This document shows positions 1 through 7,279 of a stretch of DNA of 40,338 nt, piece by piece. How positions within the stretch are numbered: the stretch's first letter is position 1; each line of letters begins with the position of its first letter. A model generated the notes under the pieces. That model ran no database searches. It was not told the DNA's origin and saw nothing but the letters and a program-made list of their open reading frames with translations. The stretch spans positions 1-40,338 of the forward strand of contig JAURJZ010000084.1 in assembly GCA_030831965.1 (NCBI GenBank). The letters are read 5' to 3'. The position numbers and the translations under genes are program-made. The DNA comes from Verrucomicrobiota bacterium (GTDB lineage: Bacteria > Verrucomicrobiota > Verrucomicrobiia > Opitutales > UBA953).

Positions 1-1
1 G

Positions 2-157
2 GAGATTGTGGTGGCGCTGACGGGCGCGGACGCGCCGACCCCGAGGTGGCGTCCCTTGGCGTGGCGGGTGAGCATCCTGGGGCCCGATGGCAAGGAGCTG
101 GCGGTGAGGAGGAGTTTCCTCTGGGGGATGCCGACGGACACGGGGTTGGGGAAGTGA
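2..157 (+). CDS. C-terminal fragment of an unknown protein (cut by window edge)
   Basis: An open frame runs from the left edge to a TGA at 155-157, giving about 51 residues that end in PTDTGLGK. Base composition by codon position looks coding (G or C in nearly every third position) and the frame is uninterrupted. The fragment includes the stretch WRVSILGPDGKELAVRRSFLW read in two parts, which suggests a beta-rich domain end, but I do not recognise a family. It ends 277 bases before the glycosylase start. Without the N-terminal part no function can be given; the upstream contig would settle it. Confidence 0.5.
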   Translation, partial: EIVVALTGADAPTPRWRPLAWRVSILGPDGKELAVRRSFLWGMPTDTGLGK

Positions 158-186
158 GCGACGGCGGAGCCGCCGGTGAGGGAGAC

Positions 187-204
187 GGGGCTCGGGGGCT
201 CGGG
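187..204. repeat. Tandem GGGGGCTC octamer repeat, copy 1
   Basis: The 18-base word GGGGCTCGGGGGCTCGGG is a tandem octamer. The identical 18-mer recurs at 7073-7090. Here it is followed by degenerate GGCTCG/TGGCTCGATGGCTC copies to about 232. It lies in the spacer between the left-edge gene and the glycosylase. Confidence 0.6.
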
Positions 205-270
205 GGCCGAATGGCTCGTTGGCTCGATGGCTCTCTAGCTGAATAGCGGGGTTAGAAGGTAGCGGATTGG

Positions 271-296
271 CGGGAAGCGGGGCTCCGGCTTTTTTT
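271..296 (+). terminator. Possible weak terminator of the left-edge gene
   Basis: A short imperfect hairpin (AAGC/GCTT with inner GG/CC pairs) is followed by a run of seven T (290-296). The stem is poor, so the call rests mainly on the T tract and on its place downstream of the left-edge gene's stop. It could instead be part of the TTCGTCC-type spacer words that follow it. Confidence 0.25.
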
Positions 297-434
297 CGTC
301 CCTCGTTTCTCGTTCCTCATTCTTCGTTCACTTGGCTTAGCGCCAGGAGCGGGGGCCCGGGGAATGGGTGGCCGGCGGCAGCGTCCGCTGGCGCCGCTGG
401 TTGCCATGGGCGAGGGAGGAGGTTGATTGGGGAG

Positions 435-1379
435 ATGAGGCGAAGCAGGCAGAAGCTGGAGTGGACGACGTGGCGCGTGTTGCGGCTGGCGCAGCCGATG
501 GAGGAGCGGGTGCTGGCGGAGGTCTTGGACGGGGGGCAGAGTTTTCGCTGGAGGCGGGAGGCGGAGGGGTGGGTCGGGGTGTTTGGGCGCGGGGTGGCGC
601 AGCTGAGGCCGCACGCGAGGGGCGTGGAGTGGCGCCAGCCGGAGGGCATGCCCGACCTGGGGGAGGCGCTGGGGCGCTACCTGGACGCGGAGGGGGAGCA
701 GGCGGCGCTGGCGGAGCGGCTGCCGTGGAGGTCGGATGCGTTCCTGCGGGAGGCGATGGAGCGGTTTCCGGGGCTGAGGATCCTGCGGCAGGAGCCGGAG
801 GAGGCGCTGCTGGCGTTCCTGTGCAGCTCGAACAAGCAGATCGTCCAGATACGCAGGATGGTGGCGGCGTTGGCGGAGAGCCTGGGCGAGGAGGTGGCGC
901 CGGGCTACTGTGCCCTGCCCTCGTGGGAGAGGTTGGCGCGGGCGGGCGAGGCGGAGCTGAGGGCGTGCGGGCTGGGTTACCGGGCGGGGTTTGTCCGAGG
1001 CACGGCGGGGCGGCTGGCGCGGGAGAGGGATTGGCTGGGCGGGCTGGAGGGGACGACGACGGCGGAGGCGGAGGCGAGGTTGGCGGAGTTGCCGGGCGTG
1101 GGGCCGAAGGTGGCGGCGTGCGTGGCGCTGTTTGGGCTGGGGAGGCTGGATGCGTTCCCGGTGGACACGTGGATCGGTCGGGTGATGTCGGAGGGCTACG
1201 AGCTCAGCGGGTGGCGGAACGAGGCGCTGGGCCGGTTTGGGCGGGCGCACTTCGGCGAGGCGGCGGGCTTGGCGCAGCAGTGGCTTTTCGCGCGGGCGAG
1301 GGCGGAGCAGGGGCGCAAAAAAAGCCCCCGGATGTCCGGGGGCTTTGGGGAGGGCCGGGGGCCGCGGCTCAGCCCTTGA
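435..1379 (+). CDS. OGG1-like 8-oxoguanine DNA glycosylase/AP lyase (HhH-GPD family)
   Basis: Base-excision repair enzyme predicted to remove 8-oxoguanine and nick the strand by beta-elimination. The 314-residue product has the OGG1-type SSNKQIVQI segment and the helix-hairpin-helix ELPGVGPKVAACV, in which the Lys is the expected Schiff-base nucleophile. This is followed by FPVDTWIGRVM with the catalytic Asp. The N-terminal part has the OGG1-like VLDGGQSFRW segment. I chose ATG 435 because a GGAGGAGG lies 12 bases upstream and the extra 56 codons of the longer frame cross a T tract and spacer repeats. Arg codons are often AGG, more than in neighbours such as enolase. The last 20 or so codons read through the hairpin terminator of the convergent amt gene, and the stop overlaps the amt 3' end by 11 bases, so the native C-terminus is uncertain. 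Confidence 0.85.
   Translation: MRRSRQKLEWTTWRVLRLAQPMEERVLAEVLDGGQSFRWRREAEGWVGVFGRGVAQLRPHARGVEWRQPEGMPDLGEALGRYLDAEGEQAALAERLPWRSDAFLREAMERFPGLRILRQEPEEALLAFLCSSNKQIVQIRRMVAALAESLGEEVAPGYCALPSWERLARAGEAELRACGLGYRAGFVRGTAGRLARERDWLGGLEGTTTAEAEARLAELPGVGPKVAACVALFGLGRLDAFPVDTWIGRVMSEGYELSGWRNEALGRFGRAHFGEAAGLAQQWLFARARAEQGRKKSPRMSGGFGEGRGPRLSP
1317..1346 (-). terminator. Rho-independent terminator of amt
   Basis: A perfect stem (1323-1332 with 1335-1344, AGCCCCCGGA/TCCGGGGGCT) is followed on the minus strand by seven T (plus-strand A at 1317-1323, the innermost shared with the stem). It lies 22 bases after the amt stop. The same DNA is coding for the C-terminus of the glycosylase on plus. 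Confidence 0.85.
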
Positions 1380-2865
1380 AGGAGTAGCCTTCCTCGCCGT
1401 GGTCGGTGACGTCGAGGCCGCGGGCCTCGTCCTCCTCGGTGACCCGGAGGCCGATGGTGTGCTTGACCAGGAGGCCGATGACGAGGGTGGCGAGGAGGGA
1501 GAGGACGAGGGTGATGCCGACGGCCTTGAGCTGCTCGCCGAGGAGGCCGCCGGAGGCGAGGACGTCCTTGAGGTTGGTGTTGAGGTTGCCGTTGACGTCG
1601 GCGGTGGCGAGGATCCCGGTGAGGATCGCGCCGAGGGTGCCGCCGACGGCGTGGACGCCGAAGGTGTCGAGGGCGTCGTCGTACCCGAGCCACTTCTTGA
1701 GGTAGACCACCGCGAAGAAGGGGATGGCGCCCGCGAGGAGACCGATGAGGACGGCGGCGTTGAGGGTGACGAAGCCGGCGGCGGGCGTGACGACCACGAG
1801 GCCGGCGACGGCGCCGGAGCAGAGGCCGAGGATGCTGGCGTGGCGGCGCAGGACCCACTCGAGGGCGCCCCAGGTGAAGGCGGCGACGGCGGCGGCGAGG
1901 GTGGTGGTGGCGAAGGCCTGGGCGGCGACGCCGTCGGCGGCGAGGGCGGAGCCGGCGTTGAACCCGTACCAGCCGACCCAGAGCATGCCGGTGCCGACCA
2001 TGCAGAGCACCATGGAGTGGGGGGTCATGGGGGTCTTGCCGAAGCCGGAGCGGCGGCCGACCAGGATGCAGAGCAGGAGGGCGGACCAGCCGGAGGTCAT
2101 GTGGACGACGGTGCCGCCGGCGAAGTCGATGGCCTTGATCGAGGCCTTGGCGTTCCAGACGCCGTTCATGTCGCCGGTGATGCCCCAGACGTTGTGGGCC
2201 ATGGGGAAGTAGACGACGAGCATCCAGAGGGTGACGAAGGCGACGACCGCGGAGAACTTCATGCGCTCGGCGACGGCGCCGACGATGAGGGCGGGCGTGA
2301 TGATGGCGAACATCAGCTGGAACATGGAGAAGACGTTCTGCGAGATCCAGTAGGCGTAGTCGCCGTTGGGGGCGGAGGTGACGCCGTTGAGGAAGAAGAA
2401 CTCGGAGCCGCCGAAGGCGAGGCCGAGGCCGGTGCCGTCGAAGCTCTTGCCGAAGACCAGGGAGTAGCCGACCGCCCACCAGAGGATGGAGACGAGGCCG
2501 GCGATCCCGATGCACTGGGCGGCGACGGAGAGGACGTTCTTCGAGCGGACAAGCCCGCCGTAGAAGAGGAAGAGGCCGGGAAGGGTCATGAAGAGGACCA
2601 GCGCGGCGCAGGTCATGAGGAAGGCGTTGTGGCCCGGGCCGGCGACGGCGGCGAGGGGACCCGCGGCGACCTTCTCATCACCGGCCTTGGGGCCGGTGTT
2701 GCCGACGTAGGCCTCGAGGTCGCCGATGCGCTGCTCGAGGGAGGCGGGGGCGGGCCCGGCGGGAGCCGAGGGGGCGGCGGAGGCCGCGGGGGCGTCCTGG
2801 GCCATTGCCAAGGCAGGCAAGGCCAGCAAGGCGATGAGGGAGAGGTTGCGGAGCAGGTTTTTCAT
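1369..2865 (-). CDS. amt: Ammonium transporter (Amt/MEP/Rh family)
   Basis: Inner-membrane channel for ammonium uptake, 498 residues. A signal peptide (MKNLLRNLSLIALLALPALA, cleavage near AMA-Q) is followed by a roughly 50-residue Ala/Pro-rich stretch with a short SLEQRIGDLEAY helix, then about 11 membrane segments from residue 80. The two pore histidines are present: H255 in GGTVVHMTSGW and H405 in DTFGVHAVGG. The family motif GFGKTPMTPHSM is also present. The C-terminal tail after about 475 carries the usual cytosolic segment. No glnK/P-II gene is adjacent in this window. There is no Shine-Dalgarno before the ATG, and a sigma-54-like box lies just upstream. It converges on the glycosylase gene. 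Confidence 0.95.
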   Translation of the reverse strand: MKNLLRNLSLIALLALPALAMAQDAPAASAAPSAPAGPAPASLEQRIGDLEAYVGNTGPKAGDEKVAAGPLAAVAGPGHNAFLMTCAALVLFMTLPGLFLFYGGLVRSKNVLSVAAQCIGIAGLVSILWWAVGYSLVFGKSFDGTGLGLAFGGSEFFFLNGVTSAPNGDYAYWISQNVFSMFQLMFAIITPALIVGAVAERMKFSAVVAFVTLWMLVVYFPMAHNVWGITGDMNGVWNAKASIKAIDFAGGTVVHMTSGWSALLLCILVGRRSGFGKTPMTPHSMVLCMVGTGMLWVGWYGFNAGSALAADGVAAQAFATTTLAAAVAAFTWGALEWVLRRHASILGLCSGAVAGLVVVTPAAGFVTLNAAVLIGLLAGAIPFFAVVYLKKWLGYDDALDTFGVHAVGGTLGAILTGILATADVNGNLNTNLKDVLASGGLLGEQLKAVGITLVLSLLATLVIGLLVKHTIGLRVTEEDEARGLDVTDHGEEGYSFKG

Positions 2866-2879
2866 GGCGAGGGGGAGAA

Positions 2880-2895
2880 TGCACCCGCTGTGCCA
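2880..2895 (-). promoter_or_regulatory. Candidate sigma-54 (RpoN) promoter of amt
   Basis: On the minus strand the sequence is TGGCACAGCGGGTGCA. It matches the -24/-12 consensus TGGCACg-N4-tTGC with the invariant GG and GC in correct register. Sigma-54 control of amt genes is common in nitrogen-regulated bacteria. The predicted start of transcription would fall only a few bases before the amt ATG, giving an almost leaderless mRNA, which is unusual and lowers confidence. Confidence 0.4.
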
Positions 2896-2988
2896 ACGGC
2901 CAAACGGACCCGGACGGGGCCAAGTTTGCGATTATTTGCGCATTCCCGGGCGGAGCGCAGGCTAACTTTGGGCAAAAGCCCGGCTTGG

Positions 2989-3978
2989 CTAGCCAGCCAT
3001 GCGCAGGAGCTCGTCGGAGGCCTGGAGGACCTGGTCGGGGCGGATGCGGCCGAAGGCGCGGCCCATGCGGTCGCGCCACTCGGCGGCGGTCTCGCCGAGG
3101 TAGGGGGCGTTGTCGACGCGGACGTTGCGGCTGAGGGAATCCCAGGGGCGGTTGCGGCCGTAGTCGGAGGGACCGTAGAGGCCGACGACGGGACAGCGGA
3201 CGGCGGCGGCGAGCTGGAGCACGGGGGTGTCGACCCCGAGGCAGAGGCGGGCGTCGGCGAGAAGGCGGGCGAGCTGGGGGATGCGAAGCTTGCCGGCGAG
3301 GGAGGAGGCCGCGGGGCCGATGGCGCCGCAGACGGCCTCGGCGTAGATGCGCTCGGTGGCGTCGGGGCCGCAGGAGACGACGACGCGGTCGACGGCGCGG
3401 GAGTCGATGAGCTCGCGGCCGACGACGGACCAGAAGTGGGCGCCGAGCATGCGGGCCGGGTCGGCGGCGGTCGGGTGGATGAGGGCGTAGCGGCCGGGCT
3501 CGAGAAGGAGGCCGTGCTCCTGCATGCGGGAGGTGGCGAACCAGTAGGCGGGCGCCTGGGTGGGGAGGGACATGGCCTGGGCGACCACGGCGTGGTTGCG
3601 GGCGGCCTCGTGGAGATCCTGGGTGGGAGGGTCGCCCCAGCCGTCGAGCAGCGGCAGGTAGAGTCCGGGCCGGCCGACGACCCAGCGGCGGGCGGCGCCG
3701 GAGAGGGCGGCGCAGCGGCGGGCGGCGGCGGAGGGCGCGAGGGCGAAGGCGTGGTCGAAGTCCTGGCGGCGGAGGTGGGCGAGGAGGGCGAGCCCGGGCG
3801 AGGGTGGGAGCGGCAGGGCCAGGTCGACGCCGGGGCAGCCCTCGAGGACGGCGAGGGCGGCGGGGGACGTGAGGACGGTGACGCGCGCGGCGGGGTGACG
3901 CTCGCGGATGGAGCGGACGGCGGGGGTGAGGGCGAGGGCGCCGCGAAGGCCGCAGGGCTTGGCGAGGAGGACGCGCAC
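2989..3978 (-). CDS. Glycosyltransferase family 9 protein, LPS heptosyltransferase-like
   Basis: Predicted cytosolic transferase adding a heptose (or related sugar) to the lipopolysaccharide core. The 329-residue product has the ADP-heptose:LPS heptosyltransferase N-terminus (LLAKPCGLRGALALTPAVRS) and a C-terminal donor-binding motif CLGVDTPVLQLAAAV followed by PVVGLYGPSD, the usual GxDTGxxHLAAA...ALFGPT region. The middle IHPTAADPARMLGAHFW corresponds to the HPGa...W motif. The usual Gly-Pro-Met-His of the donor site reads PVLQL, so activity or donor may differ. It starts with GTG only 2 bases after the msbA-like stop (TGA CC GTG), so the two are translationally coupled. The context supports an LPS role. 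Confidence 0.8.
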   Translation of the reverse strand: MRVLLAKPCGLRGALALTPAVRSIRERHPAARVTVLTSPAALAVLEGCPGVDLALPLPPSPGLALLAHLRRQDFDHAFALAPSAAARRCAALSGAARRWVVGRPGLYLPLLDGWGDPPTQDLHEAARNHAVVAQAMSLPTQAPAYWFATSRMQEHGLLLEPGRYALIHPTAADPARMLGAHFWSVVGRELIDSRAVDRVVVSCGPDATERIYAEAVCGAIGPAASSLAGKLRIPQLARLLADARLCLGVDTPVLQLAAAVRCPVVGLYGPSDYGRNRPWDSLSRNVRVDNAPYLGETAAEWRDRMGRAFGRIRPDQVLQASDELLRMAG

Positions 3979-3980
3979 GG

Positions 3981-5774
3981 TCAGCCGGCTCCCTGCTGCT
4001 CGGCGAGGCGGCGGAAGAGGGGGGAGGCGGCGAGGACGTCGGCGCGGGAGCCGTCGGCGACGACGGCGCCGCGGTCGAGGACGACGATGCGGTCGACGTC
4101 CCGGATGGTGCTGAGGCGGTGGGCGACGATGAGGGTGGTGCGGCCGCGCATCAGCTGGTTGAGCGAGGACTGGATGGCGCGCTCGGTCTCGGTGTCGAGG
4201 GCCGAGGTGGCCTCGTCGAGCAGGAGGATGGGGGCGTCCTTGAGGAAGGCGCGCGCGATGGCGACGCGCTGGCGCTGGCCGCCGGAGAGGGAGCCGCCGC
4301 GCTGGCCGACGGGGGTGTCCATGCCCCGGGGAAGGGCGCGGATGAAGTCGAGGGCGCCGGCGAGGCGGGCGGCCTCGTCGACCTGGGCGTCGGTGGCGCC
4401 GGGGCGCCCGAGGCGGATGTTCTCGCGGACGGTGTCGTCGAAGAGGACGGGGTCCTGGGAGACGAGGGCGATGGCGCCGCGGAGCTCGGCGAGGCGGAGG
4501 TCGCGGAGGTCGCGGCCGTCGAGGAGGATGCGCCCGGAGGCGGGATCGTGGAAGCGGGGGATGAGGTTGACGAGGGTGCTCTTGCCGGCGCCGCTGGGCC
4601 CGACGAGGGCGACGGACTGGCCGGAGGGGATGTCGAGGGAGATGCCGGAGAGGACGGCGTCGTCGCCGTAGCGGAAGCCGACGGCCTCGAGGCGGAGGGC
4701 GCCGCGGACGGGACCGAGGGCGGGGGCGTCGGCGCGCTCGGGCACGTCGTCGGGGGCGTCGAGGACCTCGGCGAGGCGGCGGAGGCCGACCTCGGCGAGG
4801 CGGAGGAGGTTGCTGACGCGGCCGAGCTTCTTGACCGGCTCGTAGGCCATGTAGAGGGCGGTGACGATGAGGAGGAGGTCGGGGAGGCCGAGGCCGATGT
4901 CGGCCCCGACCCAGACGGCGAGGGCGACGCCGCAGGCGGCGACGATCTCAAGGAGGGGGGAGAGGGCCTTGTCGTAGCGGGCGATGCGCGAGTTGATGCG
5001 CAGGGTCTCGTCGGCCAGGGCCCGGTAGCGGGCGAGCTCGCGGGCCTCGAGGTTGTAGGCGCGCACCTCGCGCGGGGACTGCAGGTTCTCGATGAAGACG
5101 GAGCCGAGGCGGGCGTGGCGCTCCGCGGCGAGCTGGGCGCGGCGCCGGAGGGCGCGGCCGACCCAGCGGACAAGGAGGACGGAGGCGGGCGTGGCGGCGA
5201 GGCAGAGGAGGAACTGCCAGCCATCGGGCAGGCTGAGGCAGGTGAGGACGACGGCGCCGGTGGCGAAGACCAGCATGAAGGGCTGGATGACGAGGTCGTT
5301 GGTGACGTCGACGAGGACGATGCGGACCGACTGGACGTCGGTGGTGAGCCGCTGGAGGAGGTCGCCGGTCGGCATCCGCGAGAAGAAGGCGACGGGAAGC
5401 CGCTGGATGCGGGCGAAGACCGCGGTGCGGACGGAGTCGATGACGCGGAGGCCGGCGACGTTGATGCAGACGTTGGCGCCCCACTGGGCCAGGCCGCGGA
5501 AGGCGAAGACGGCGGGGAGGAAGAGGACGGCGAAGGCGACCTCGCGTCCGGGGGGAAGCCGGAGGGGTTCCCAGCCGAGCCAGCCGGGGAAGGCGAGGAG
5601 GGGCTGGGCGCGCGTGGCGGCGTCGCCGAAGGCCGCGGGCAGGACCTTGCCGATGAGGAAGGGGACGCCGAGGGCGCTGGCGAGGGAATAGACGATGCCC
5701 AGGAGGACGGCGAAAACCAGCAGCCGGCGACTGCCCCTGAGGTGGCTGAGGTAGTCTTGGCGGCGGCTGGGCAC
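3981..5774 (-). CDS. msbA: MsbA-like lipid A/LPS flippase (ABC exporter, fused membrane and ATPase domains)
   Basis: Homodimeric half-transporter expected to flip lipid A-core across the inner membrane. It has 597 residues. Residues about 15-330 form the six-helix type I exporter domain (MPTGDLLQRLTTDVQSVR is the typical coupling region). The ATPase follows, with Walker A GPSGAGKST near 391, the Q-loop ALVSQDPVLFDDTV, signature LSGGQRQRVAIARAF near 494, Walker B ILLLDEATSALD and the H-loop IVAHRLSTI. Start GTG was chosen from the family N-terminus (RRQDYLSHL). The next gene, a heptosyltransferase, follows after 2 bases, supporting an LPS export assignment. Other lipid or drug exporters of this family cannot be excluded from sequence alone. 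Confidence 0.85.
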   Translation of the reverse strand: MPSRRQDYLSHLRGSRRLLVFAVLLGIVYSLASALGVPFLIGKVLPAAFGDAATRAQPLLAFPGWLGWEPLRLPPGREVAFAVLFLPAVFAFRGLAQWGANVCINVAGLRVIDSVRTAVFARIQRLPVAFFSRMPTGDLLQRLTTDVQSVRIVLVDVTNDLVIQPFMLVFATGAVVLTCLSLPDGWQFLLCLAATPASVLLVRWVGRALRRRAQLAAERHARLGSVFIENLQSPREVRAYNLEARELARYRALADETLRINSRIARYDKALSPLLEIVAACGVALAVWVGADIGLGLPDLLLIVTALYMAYEPVKKLGRVSNLLRLAEVGLRRLAEVLDAPDDVPERADAPALGPVRGALRLEAVGFRYGDDAVLSGISLDIPSGQSVALVGPSGAGKSTLVNLIPRFHDPASGRILLDGRDLRDLRLAELRGAIALVSQDPVLFDDTVRENIRLGRPGATDAQVDEAARLAGALDFIRALPRGMDTPVGQRGGSLSGGQRQRVAIARAFLKDAPILLLDEATSALDTETERAIQSSLNQLMRGRTTLIVAHRLSTIRDVDRIVVLDRGAVVADGSRADVLAASPLFRRLAEQQGAG

Positions 5775-5822
5775 GCGCCCAGCGTGGCGAGGGAGGGGCG
5801 GGAAGGGAACGGAAAAAGCGCC

Positions 5823-6866
5823 TCAGCGCCGCCGGGGGAAGGCGAGGGAGAGGAGCATGGCCAGGGCGAGCACGGAGCCGATGACGGCCAGGGAGACGTC
5901 GGTCGGGACATGGACCTTGCCGTCCCGGACGATCCATCCGGGGACCCAGGCGGCGAGGGCGCCGTCCTCCTGGCCGAGGCGGGCGGCGAAGGGCAGAATC
6001 ATCTTGAGCCCGATGAAGCAGAGGATGAAGGCGAGGGCGGGCTTGAGGAAGCGGAAGTAGGCGAGGAACCCGGAGAGGGCGAAGTACATCGAGCGCAGGC
6101 CGAGGATGGCGAAGATGTTGGAGGTGAAGGCGACGAAGCGCTTCTCCTCGAGGGGCATGTCGGGCGGCAGGATGCCGAGGACGGCGGGGATGGAGTCGAC
6201 GGCGAAGACGATGTCGGTGCCCTCGATGACGAGGAGCACGACGAACAGCGGGGTGAAGACGCGGCGGCCGTCCTCGACGGCGACGAAGCGGTTGCCGTGG
6301 AGGCGGTTGGTCAGGGGGAAGAACCGGCGGGCGATGCGCACGAAGAGGTTCTCCGCCATGTCCTTGCCCTCGTCGGCGTCGTTGGCCAGGGCCATCTTGG
6401 CCCCGGTGAAGACGAGGAAGAGGCCGAAGATGGGCAGGAGCCAGGCGAAGCGCTCGACGGCGGCGATGCCGAGGACGATGAAGAGGGCGCGGAAGGCGAC
6501 CGCGCCGATGATGCCCCAGAAGAGCACGCGGTGCTGGAGCTCGGGCGGGACGCGGAAATGGGCGAAGACGAGGATGAAGATGAAGAGGTTGTCGACCGAG
6601 AGGGCGAGCTCGAGCAGGTAGCCGGCGGCGAACAGCTGCGCGTCCTCGGGCCCCCGCCAGGCGTTGAGGATGAGGCCGAACCCGACCGCGAGCGCGACCC
6701 AGACGACGACCCAGGCGGTGGCCTCGCGGAAGGAGGGCTTGTGGTCCTTGCGGTTGAAGACGCCGAGGTCGAGCGCGAGCATGACCACGACGAAGGCGAG
6801 GAAGGCCGCCCAGGCCCAGGCGGGGAGCACGGCGGAGGCGGCGGCGAGGGCTGGCAGGGGCGTCAT
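5823..6866 (-). CDS. TerC/Alx-family integral membrane protein
   Basis: Polytopic membrane protein of the TerC family, whose members are linked to metal (manganese) export and tellurite tolerance. The 347-residue product begins at ATG 6866. An extra 32 upstream codons of the open frame are Pro-rich and overlap the promoter region, so I exclude them. Family hallmarks are LALDLGVFNRKDH near the first helix, LELALSVDNLFIFILVF with the conserved Asp-Asn, and a second copy VIEGTDIVFAVDSIPAV, plus the GLRSMYFAL segment. About eight hydrophobic helices are visible. No yybP-ykoY-type riboswitch is apparent upstream. A short GCGC/GCGC hairpin with T5 overlaps the stop and may be a weak terminator before msbA. 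Confidence 0.9.
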   Translation of the reverse strand: MTPLPALAAASAVLPAWAWAAFLAFVVVMLALDLGVFNRKDHKPSFREATAWVVVWVALAVGFGLILNAWRGPEDAQLFAAGYLLELALSVDNLFIFILVFAHFRVPPELQHRVLFWGIIGAVAFRALFIVLGIAAVERFAWLLPIFGLFLVFTGAKMALANDADEGKDMAENLFVRIARRFFPLTNRLHGNRFVAVEDGRRVFTPLFVVLLVIEGTDIVFAVDSIPAVLGILPPDMPLEEKRFVAFTSNIFAILGLRSMYFALSGFLAYFRFLKPALAFILCFIGLKMILPFAARLGQEDGALAAWVPGWIVRDGKVHVPTDVSLAVIGSVLALAMLLSLAFPRRR

Positions 6867-6883
6867 CTTGGGTAAGGCGGCGG

Positions 6884-6912
6884 TAGTAAGGGAGGGGGGC
6901 GGGCGGGGGCAA
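6884..6912 (-). promoter_or_regulatory. Candidate promoter of the TerC gene (TTGCCC-17-TTACTA)
   Basis: On the minus strand CTTGCCC (TTGCCC at 6912-6907) is followed after 17 bases by TTACTA, 17 bases before the ATG. The -35-like half is the same element found in front of all three tRNAs. Together with the plus-strand copy at 6936-6942 it forms a divergent pair facing away from each other. Confidence 0.4.
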
Positions 6913-6936
6913 GGGAGGAAGGCGGCCGATGCGGGC

Positions 6937-6965
6937 TTGCCCGGAGGGGGCGGGAGGGCCAAAAG
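6937..6965 (+). promoter_or_regulatory. Candidate promoter of tRNA-Arg
   Basis: TTGCCC at 6937-6942 lies 40 bases upstream of the mature tRNA 5' end, the distance expected for a -35 box. The -10 position (6960-6965, CAAAAG) is weak. It is supported by equivalent elements at the same distance before tRNA-Phe and tRNA-Val. Confidence 0.4.
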
Positions 6966-6976
6966 GGGAGCCTCAG

Positions 6977-7048
6977 GTCCCCGTAGTTCAACGGATAGAA
7001 CATTGGTTTCCTAAACCGAGGATGGAGGTTCGATTCCTCCCGGGGACG
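6977..7048 (+). tRNA. tRNA-Arg (anticodon CCT)
   Basis: All four arms fold. The acceptor is GTCCCCG/CGGGGAC, the D stem GTTC/GAAC, the anticodon stem TTGGT/ACCGA (one G-T pair) with loop TTCCTAA giving anticodon CCT, and the T arm GGAGG-TTCGATT-CCTCC. The discriminator is G and no CCA is encoded. It reads AGG codons, which are frequent in the glycosylase gene to the left. Confidence 0.95.
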
Positions 7049-7072
7049 CTGGGCGAGAAGGGTGACTGCCCG

Positions 7073-7090
7073 GGGGCTCGGGGGCTCGGG
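7073..7090. repeat. Tandem GGGGGCTC octamer repeat, copy 2
   Basis: This is the same 18-mer as at 187-204, here 25 bases after tRNA-Arg. The remaining spacer to 7279 has no open gene. It contains a GCGCCCCCGTGCACCTGTC word resembling those at 16954-17006. Confidence 0.6.
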
Positions 7091-7279
7091 AAGTTAAAGC
7101 CTCCCGGATTCCCCATCGGGCACAACCCGTCATCGAGGGAGAACGGGCATAATTCCTTCACCCTCCGCTTCTTGATTCCCTAGGTTCTACCCGAACCCCT
7201 GCGCCCCCGTGCACCTGTCATTCACAATCCCCTTTCCCTGGGAGGCGGTTTGGTGTTGGCTGGAGGACACTTTACCGCC

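Noticed and set aside
1237-4671. Open frame of 1144 codons on plus, opposite amt and the heptosyltransferase
   Set aside because: Translation is Gly/Glu/Asp/Ala-rich low complexity, an antisense shadow of amt, the GT9 gene and part of msbA.
4119-6875. Open frame of 918 codons on plus, opposite msbA and the TerC gene
   Set aside because: Acidic low-complexity translation with no motif; shadow of the minus-strand genes.
6867-6976. Possible manganese riboswitch before the TerC gene
   Set aside because: TerC genes can carry a yybP-ykoY element, but the short C-rich leader shows none of its conserved stems and has only about 20 bases after the probable promoter.
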